Assembly (NCBI GenBank): GCA_029265615.1 | Contig: JAJUIB010000005.1 | Location: 1 to 64,000 of the forward strand | Direction of reading: 5' to 3' | Origin: Spirochaetota bacterium | Lineage (GTDB): Bacteria; Spirochaetota; Spirochaetia; Treponematales; Rectinemataceae | DNA length: 64,000 bases | Part shown: positions 59,488-64,000 of the stretch, one piece after another | Layout of the letters: each line of letters opens with the position of its first letter | Numbering within the stretch: position 1 is the stretch's first letter | Made by a program: the position numbers and the translations under genes | Notes under the pieces: generated by a model | The model's input: the letters and a program-made list of their open reading frames with translations, nothing else | What the model was told of the DNA's origin: nothing | Databases searched by the model: none

Positions 59488-60468
59488 TTAGTACCTGCCC
59501 TTCATCGCGTCGGCGAGCGCCTGCTTGGACTTTTTGAGGGCCTCGGGCGTCGCGGGGAAGTAGCCGACCTTCTTGATCACGTCGTTGACGTAGGTGAGGT
59601 AGTAGGTGAGGAAGGCGGCGACCTGCGGCTTCTCATTGATGATCCGCGCGTCGGAGTAGAGGAAGAGGGGGCGAGAGAGGGGGTACTTGTTCGCGTCGAC
59701 GTTGGCCGGGTTCGGTTCGACGCCGTCGACCGAGATCGGGCGGATCTTGCCTTTGTTTTCGACCGCGTAGGCGAAGCCGAAGTATCCGATCGCGTTTTCA
59801 TCACCAGCGATGCCCTGCACAAGGACGTTGTCATCCTCCGAAAGCTGGAGATTTTTGGCCGCGAGGAGGGGCTTCTTGTCCTTTTTGAAGACGTGCTCGA
59901 CAAAGTAGTCGAAGGTGCCCGAATCGGTGCCGGGCGAGAAGCGCTTGATCTCCTTTTTGGGCCAGGTCGGGCGGACGTCAGACCAGTACTGAGCGGTGGA
60001 GAAGATGAGGGCGAGCTCGGCGGTCGTCGCGTCCTGGACGAACTTGTTCTTCGTGCTCACGCAGACGGCGAGGGCGTCGGTGCCAATTTGGAAACCGATC
60101 GGCGTCCGGGGCTGGGTGAGCGCCTTGGCCCATTCGACCTCGGAGGACTTGATCGCGCGGGATGCGTTGGCGATGTCGATTTCGCCGGTTTTGGCGAAGC
60201 GCTCAAAGCCGGCGCCGGAGCCGATGGAGTCGATGGTGATCTGGCCCGCGAAGCCCTCTTTCTTGAAACGCTCGGCGATCGCCTCGGAGAGGGGGAACAC
60301 GGTTGAGGAACCGGCGGTTACGATGGTGCCGGTCACTTTGGTGGGATTGACGCCGGGCAGGATCTTGTCTTTGTCGTCGGAGACGGAGTCGATCCAGGCG
60401 AATTTGCCTTGGGCGAAGGTGCTGGCCGCCGCGAGAGCAAGGGCCAGGGCGAGCATCGTCTTCTTCAT
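59488..60468 (-). CDS. pstS: phosphate-binding protein PstS
   Basis: 326 residues from MKKTMLALALALAAASTFAQ, a signal peptide; GGAGGAAAGGC precedes the ATG (the in-frame codon at 60531 is farther upstream and lacks one). Phosphate-site motifs: TAGSSTVFPLSEAIAERFK, DSIGSGAGFERF, and SPGTDSGTFDYF. It delivers phosphate to PstCAB. An 8-bp hairpin (CCCTTGCG/CGCAAGGG, 60508-60533) lies in its leader. Confidence 0.95.
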   Translation of the reverse strand: MKKTMLALALALAAASTFAQGKFAWIDSVSDDKDKILPGVNPTKVTGTIVTAGSSTVFPLSEAIAERFKKEGFAGQITIDSIGSGAGFERFAKTGEIDIANASRAIKSSEVEWAKALTQPRTPIGFQIGTDALAVCVSTKNKFVQDATTAELALIFSTAQYWSDVRPTWPKKEIKRFSPGTDSGTFDYFVEHVFKKDKKPLLAAKNLQLSEDDNVLVQGIAGDENAIGYFGFAYAVENKGKIRPISVDGVEPNPANVDANKYPLSRPLFLYSDARIINEKPQVAAFLTYYLTYVNDVIKKVGYFPATPEALKKSKQALADAMKGRY

Positions 60469-60579
60469 GCCTTTCCTCCGGAAGTCGGGGTATGCCCCGT
60501 GGGAGATGCCCTTGCGGGAAAGTCCTCGCAAGGGATGGCTAGACCATACGCGCCGCTCATGAGGGCATCGTGCTCTTAG

Positions 60580-60596
60580 TGTTAAAAAACGGTTAA
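60580..60596 (-). promoter_or_regulatory. Pho-box-like direct repeat upstream of pstS
   Basis: On the minus strand TTAACC-GTTTT-TTAACA: two TTAAC(C/A) units at 11-base spacing, 112 bases before the pstS start. This is the pattern of TT(A/T)ACA repeats bound by PhoP/PhoB in Gram-positive bacteria. A TATGGT -10 candidate lies at 60548-60543. Confidence 0.5.
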
Positions 60597-60622
60597 TCCG
60601 CCGTTCGCGTGCTTTGTGGCGC

Positions 60623-60639
60623 TTAACACACTCTTTACC
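60623..60639 (+). promoter_or_regulatory. second Pho-box-like repeat, opposite orientation
   Basis: TTAACA-CACTC-TTTACC on the plus strand, again 11-base spacing, pointing towards the chemoreceptor gene. Could regulate either divergent gene. Confidence 0.4.
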
Positions 60640-60698
60640 TGAGCCTCATACGGCGCATGCACAGGGCCTTGTATGCTCGCGGGGCGAAAGGAGTCCCC

Positions 60699-62528
60699 AT
60701 GCGCTTCAAAACAGGCCTTCGCACCCGGCTACGCCTCCTCGTCCTCGCCGAGGCCCTCCTCCTCGCGCTGGTCATCGGGCTCATCCAGAGTTTGAGCTTT
60801 GGCCGCTTCGCCAGTAGACTTGCGGGCGAAGTGTTTGGCCGCATGCTCGAAGCGGATCTGCGCTCCTTCGGCCACTATGTGAAAACCTACTACGGAAAGC
60901 TCTTTGCGGTCGATGGCGCGCTCGTCGATCGGAATCTCGTGCCGATCGACGGGCGATCCGAGATGCCCGAGGCGCTCAAGCGCGAGCTCGGCGTCGAGGC
61001 TGCGATCTACACCCTCGACCCGCGCGGCTTTCGCTGCGTCGTGTCGAGCGTCGCCGGCGCCGTGGGAACCATTGTGGAAGCGGATGAGGCACCCGCAAAG
61101 GCCGCTGCAGAGGGGAAGCAGCACCGCGGCGCCGCCCGAGTCCTCGGCGAGGACTACTTCGCGGCCTATGCACCGCTCTTGGGGCTTGATGAGGAACTCA
61201 TCGGTCTTGTGTTTCTCGGGGTGCCGCGCTCCACGGTCGATCGCCTCGTCGAAGCGGAGCGGCGCAAAAGCCTCACCGGCCTTATTGCTACCGCTTTAGC
61301 CGCGGCGCTCGCGGCCGCCTTCGCGGCCGAGCTTGTCCTCGGCGCATCACTGTCCCCGCTCGGCCGCCTCGCCCGGGCCCTTGAGGAGCTGGGCGAAGGT
61401 GGTACGCTTGCCGCGCGTATCCCCGTGCTTGACGCCGACGAGATCGGCGCCGTCGCACAGGCTTTTAACCATTTCGCGGAGCGCGTATCGGGCGGCGTCG
61501 GCAAGGCGAGTGAGGCACTCGACTCGCTCGGCGACGCCTCCGCTGAACTTGCCGAAGCGCTTAAAGCAGTCTCGAATGCAGCTTTTGATATTTCCTCAGA
61601 GGTGGGCGCCGCCGAGGACGCGGCGGCAGCGCGACTTTCGGCCTTCCACGCGGGACGGGAGGAGTCGGCGCTCATCGCCCGCGAGTCGACCGCGCTCGCG
61701 GCGCGTTCCGTCGCCATGCTCAGCCGCGCTTCGGAGGCGAAAAGGGCAGTGGATGGCATGGCGCGAGGGCTTTCCCGCGCCGCCGCGTCCTCGGCTGACG
61801 CCGCACGGCTCGGCGCTGAACTCCGCCTCCGCGCCGGAGAGGGAGGAGCTCGGCTTGCGGAGCTTGCCGAGCTATCTCGCGGTCTTTCCGAGCGTCAGGC
61901 ACGCCTTGATGCCGCGAACAGCCTTATTGCGGAGGTTGCGGAGCGAACGGGGGTGCTCGCGCTCAACGCGGCGATCGAAGCGGCGCACGCGGGCGTCTAT
62001 GGCCGCGGCTTCGAGGTGCTCGCGGGTGAAATCCGCCGCCTTGCCGAGGAGTCGGCTGAGCGAAGCGGCGAAGTCAAGATGGTGCTCGGCGAGACAGCGG
62101 CCTTGGCCGCCCGCAGCGCCGAGGCCGCCGCCCTCTCCGAGGCTGCCTTCGCGGCGATGTCCGCCGCCCTTGCGGAGGTTGAGACCGCCATGATGCGTCT
62201 TGACGAAGAGCTTGCCGCTGAGGCCTCGTGTTCGCGCCCCGTACTCGAGGCGCTCGACGCTATGGCGGAGGAAGCCGCCGCGACGGCCTCCTCCGCCGAG
62301 GCTTCCCGCGAGGCCGCATCACGCGTGATGCGGGGCATGGATGGCCTCATCGAGGGTTCGGACGACGCCGCAGCGCGCCTTATAGGCATCCATCGGAGTA
62401 TCGCATCCATCGAGGCCCGCCTCGCGGCGATGCGCGAGATGGGCGAACGAAACGAACGCGGAGCCGCCGCCGTCGGCGAACTCCTGCGTGCGCTCGGCGG
62501 TGATAGCTCATGTTCCGCTGCGGGATGA
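60699..62528 (+). CDS. methyl-accepting chemotaxis protein
   Basis: 609 residues from MRFKTGLRTRLRLLVLAEALLLALV, with AAAGGAG before the ATG. TM1 about 10-35; a periplasmic Cache-like domain (YYGKLFAVDGALVDRNLVPIDG; VLGEDYFAAYAPLLGLDEELIGLVFLGVP) to ~185; TM2 about 193-215; HAMP; then a long coiled signalling domain whose tip is IAEVAERTGVLALNAAIEAAHAG (HK-interaction hairpin) and GFEVLAGEIRRLAEESAERS. Ala-rich methylation helices flank it. Divergent from pstS; a phosphate-related stimulus is a guess only. Confidence 0.93.
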   Translation: MRFKTGLRTRLRLLVLAEALLLALVIGLIQSLSFGRFASRLAGEVFGRMLEADLRSFGHYVKTYYGKLFAVDGALVDRNLVPIDGRSEMPEALKRELGVEAAIYTLDPRGFRCVVSSVAGAVGTIVEADEAPAKAAAEGKQHRGAARVLGEDYFAAYAPLLGLDEELIGLVFLGVPRSTVDRLVEAERRKSLTGLIATALAAALAAAFAAELVLGASLSPLGRLARALEELGEGGTLAARIPVLDADEIGAVAQAFNHFAERVSGGVGKASEALDSLGDASAELAEALKAVSNAAFDISSEVGAAEDAAAARLSAFHAGREESALIARESTALAARSVAMLSRASEAKRAVDGMARGLSRAAASSADAARLGAELRLRAGEGGARLAELAELSRGLSERQARLDAANSLIAEVAERTGVLALNAAIEAAHAGVYGRGFEVLAGEIRRLAEESAERSGEVKMVLGETAALAARSAEAAALSEAAFAAMSAALAEVETAMMRLDEELAAEASCSRPVLEALDAMAEEAAATASSAEASREAASRVMRGMDGLIEGSDDAAARLIGIHRSIASIEARLAAMREMGERNERGAAAVGELLRALGGDSSCSAAG

Positions 62529-62621
62529 TGCGGATGCGTACACGAAAGCGGCGCTAAGCCGCCGGGATTTGCGTATGGCTAGGTAGAGCGCTCGCGGCCT
62601 TGGTCGCAAGCGACTTAGCCC

Positions 62622-63116
62622 TCAACCAAGCTCCTTCGCGAACTCCTCTGCCCAGGTCTTGATGGCGGACCAGTCCCGCGAGTCGAGGGGCGCGTCTTTT
62701 TTGACGCCGAATGCCAGGCGGAGGGGCCAGGGCGCGGGCCCCTGCATCGTCCCGCCGAAGTAGCCCGCCTTCGCGCGGGGCAGGATCGCGAGCGCGGGAT
62801 CGAGGAAGGAGAGGGCGCGTCTACGGGCGCTCGGCCGCCCGAGGCCGTACATGATCGAGAGGAGGAAGAGGCCTGTGGGCTTTGCGGCAAGGACGGCCCG
62901 GTGCCGCTCCACGAAGGCCAGCGCCTCCGGCCTCCAGCGGAAGCCGTTGACCGGTGCGCCGACGACGAAGGCTTCGTAGCCTTCGATGTCCCTCGCCTCG
63001 CCGAGCGGCGTGCAATCCACCGCCGATCCGCGCTCGCGGAGCACGGCGGCGATTGCCTCCGCGGCCCCGCGCGTACTTCCCGTGGCGCTGTAGTAGGTGA
63101 CCAAGACTTTGCCCAT
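62622..63116 (-). CDS. flavodoxin-fold protein
   Basis: 164 residues from MGKVLVTYYSATGSTRGAAEAIAAVL; AAGGAGGACGAC precedes the ATG. YSATGSTRG is the FMN phosphate loop and 'YEAFVVGAPVNGFRW' the second FMN segment. The C-terminal half (PLDSRDWSAIKTWAEEFAKELG) resembles the flavodoxin-domain/HemG-like class. Probably an FMN electron carrier or reductase for anaerobic metabolism. Upstream in-frame sequence to 63215 lacks a ribosome site. Confidence 0.85.
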   Translation of the reverse strand: MGKVLVTYYSATGSTRGAAEAIAAVLRERGSAVDCTPLGEARDIEGYEAFVVGAPVNGFRWRPEALAFVERHRAVLAAKPTGLFLLSIMYGLGRPSARRRALSFLDPALAILPRAKAGYFGGTMQGPAPWPLRLAFGVKKDAPLDSRDWSAIKTWAEEFAKELG

Positions 63117-63195
63117 GTCGTCCTCCTTGCCGGTTTCTATCGATGCTACGCTAGGTCTCCCCGCCTTGTCCACAAATCTCGTGTTCCTTAAAGGC

Positions 63196-63242
63196 AAAAA
63201 TGATGCGGCGGTCAAGAGGGATCCCTCCCGACCGCCGCATCA
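63196..63242 (-). terminator. terminator of the alkaline-phosphatase gene
   Basis: TGATGCGGCGGTC / GACCGCCGCATCA, perfect 13-bp stem. The 16-nt loop contains the palindrome GAGGGATCCCTC. On the minus strand it is followed by TTTTT (63200-63196). Confidence 0.9.
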
Positions 63243-63268
63243 CGGACGAGCCCTATGGCCGTGCCAGC

Positions 63269-64000
63269 TTATTTGATAAGATCGACAGCCTTCTTGCCAA
63301 GGTACCACCTTCCGGTATCCGCGATGAAGACCGTGACGCCGTCGAGCGTCTTCGTCTCGCCGCCTGAATAGGAGGTCTTGCCGTCCTTGGTTTCAAGCTT
63401 CGCGCCGACGATGGCGTAGTTTTTGTTGCGCGGGAAGAGGACGGTCTGGCCGCCTTTTTCCGCGACAAGGATGGGGTTCGCAGGTGCCGTCGTGTCGACG
63501 GAAACCTTTGCCCCCTTCGCCTTCAAGGCGGATTCGGCCTCGATGAAGAGCGCAGAGGTCGTTTTGGCAAGATCAAGGCCGAGCGCTTTCTCGATGTAGC
63601 GCGCAATGTCGGTGTTCTCGACGGTGCCCAAAAGCCTGCCGGCCGGATCGGGCGAGTAGGTGTAGAGAATGGTGTCCTCACCGGTATGGCCGTTGGTTGT
63701 GAAGCCGAGCTTCGCGCGCTTTGCGAGCATGGGACCGACCACATAGTTGAGCGAGCCAGCGGCCGCCTTTTTGACGGCGGTGATTTCCTCGTCGGTCGCG
63801 TCGGTGATGCCGTAGTAGTCGGCAAGGACGGCCTTGGCGTTCGAGCGCTCCGTGTCGAGCAGGGCTTCAAGGCCCTCGCCCGTGAGCTTTGCGCGCTTTA
63901 AGGGCTCGATGAAGGAGGCGAGTGGAACGGCGGTGTAGTTATTGCTCGTCGAGTAGTCGCCGATGGTGATGCCAGAGTTCCCATGGTCGGGAACAGATAT
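63269..64000 (-). CDS. phoA: alkaline phosphatase, C-terminal part (5' end outside window)
   Basis: The frame stays open to the window edge; 243 residues are visible. Starting at the edge it reads SVPDHGNSGITIGDYSTSN, the zinc-site D-H-G motif of PhoA, and later GFTTNGHTGEDTILYTYSP, equivalent to GWTTxxHTGxDVPVYAYGP with the zinc His. It releases phosphate from organic esters outside the cytoplasm. Its place near pstSCAB-phoUBR fits phosphate-starvation control, though its promoter lies outside the window. The catalytic Ser is outside as well. Confidence 0.9.
   Translation of the reverse strand: MSVPDHGNSGITIGDYSTSNNYTAVPLASFIEPLKRAKLTGEGLEALLDTERSNAKAVLADYYGITDATDEEITAVKKAAAGSLNYVVGPMLAKRAKLGFTTNGHTGEDTILYTYSPDPAGRLLGTVENTDIARYIEKALGLDLAKTTSALFIEAESALKAKGAKVSVDTTAPANPILVAEKGGQTVLFPRNKNYAIVGAKLETKDGKTSYSGGETKTLDGVTVFIADTGRWYLGKKAVDLIK

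Noticed and set aside
58411-60306. 631-residue open frame on the plus strand
   Set aside because: It runs antisense through pstA, pstC and pstS, which are certain genes; such long antisense frames are expected from the high-GC third codon positions.

Overview
The window reads as a chromosome segment of a GC-rich anaerobic spirochaete (Treponema/Spirochaeta-like). The clues are large helical proteins of a kind I associate only with spirochaetes (4105-5676, 17396-19360, 50745-52160), an MPCGRKRK-type 30-residue ribosomal-protein-like gene, oxygen-sensitive enzymes (2-oxoacid:ferredoxin oxidoreductase, Fe-S fumarase) and a butyrate-kinase fermentation module. No rRNA, tRNA, CRISPR array, insertion sequence or prophage was seen. 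Taxonomy is inferred from gene content only.

Layout. 1-9030: TPR proteins, a CheY-like regulator, hflX, a spirochaetal helical protein, birA and glmS. 9062-13745: a complete branched-chain amino-acid ABC transporter (livJHMGF) with its own promoter, an internal terminator and a final terminator. 13766-16838: a divergent M20 peptidase and YfcC-type carrier. 17099-17342: a strongly promoted 30-aa basic protein. 19465-24206: buk-ptb-vorDBAC, which should turn branched-chain 2-oxoacids into acyl-CoA, acyl-phosphate and ATP. 24276-33652: two xylose/ribose-type binding proteins, a LytS/YesM histidine kinase and a YesN/AraC regulator, followed by the chvE-gguA-gguB sugar transporter, resembling a XylFII-LytS-YesN sugar-sensing circuit. 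33673-39275: PAS protein, NUDIX hydrolase, and a PEGA / DUF362-ferredoxin / fumarase operon. 39374-48964: MinD-like ATPase, hemolysin III, a cell-wall group (NagZ, VWA, LysM-M23), an AlaX editing protein, a MarR regulator with a histone-H1-like AT-hook tail, and a thymidine-kinase-like protein. 49016-53043: an orphan peptide-binding protein, another spirochaetal helical protein and a lipoprotein. 53072-64000: the phosphate regulon pstSCAB-phoU-phoB-phoR with Pho-box-like repeats, a chemoreceptor, a flavodoxin and the C-terminal part of an alkaline phosphatase.

Two genome-style patterns cut across the annotation. First, about eight genes without a convincing Shine-Dalgarno have a -10-like box only 6-10 nt before the start codon, suggesting leaderless or nearly leaderless mRNAs. 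Second, several reading frames carry perfect or near-perfect inverted repeats with tiny loops (best: 21 bp at 27308-27352), and several carry in-frame 15-bp tandem repeats built on a GGCGCTCGCCG-like core. They sit mainly in linkers and may be a family of small in-frame palindromic repeats.
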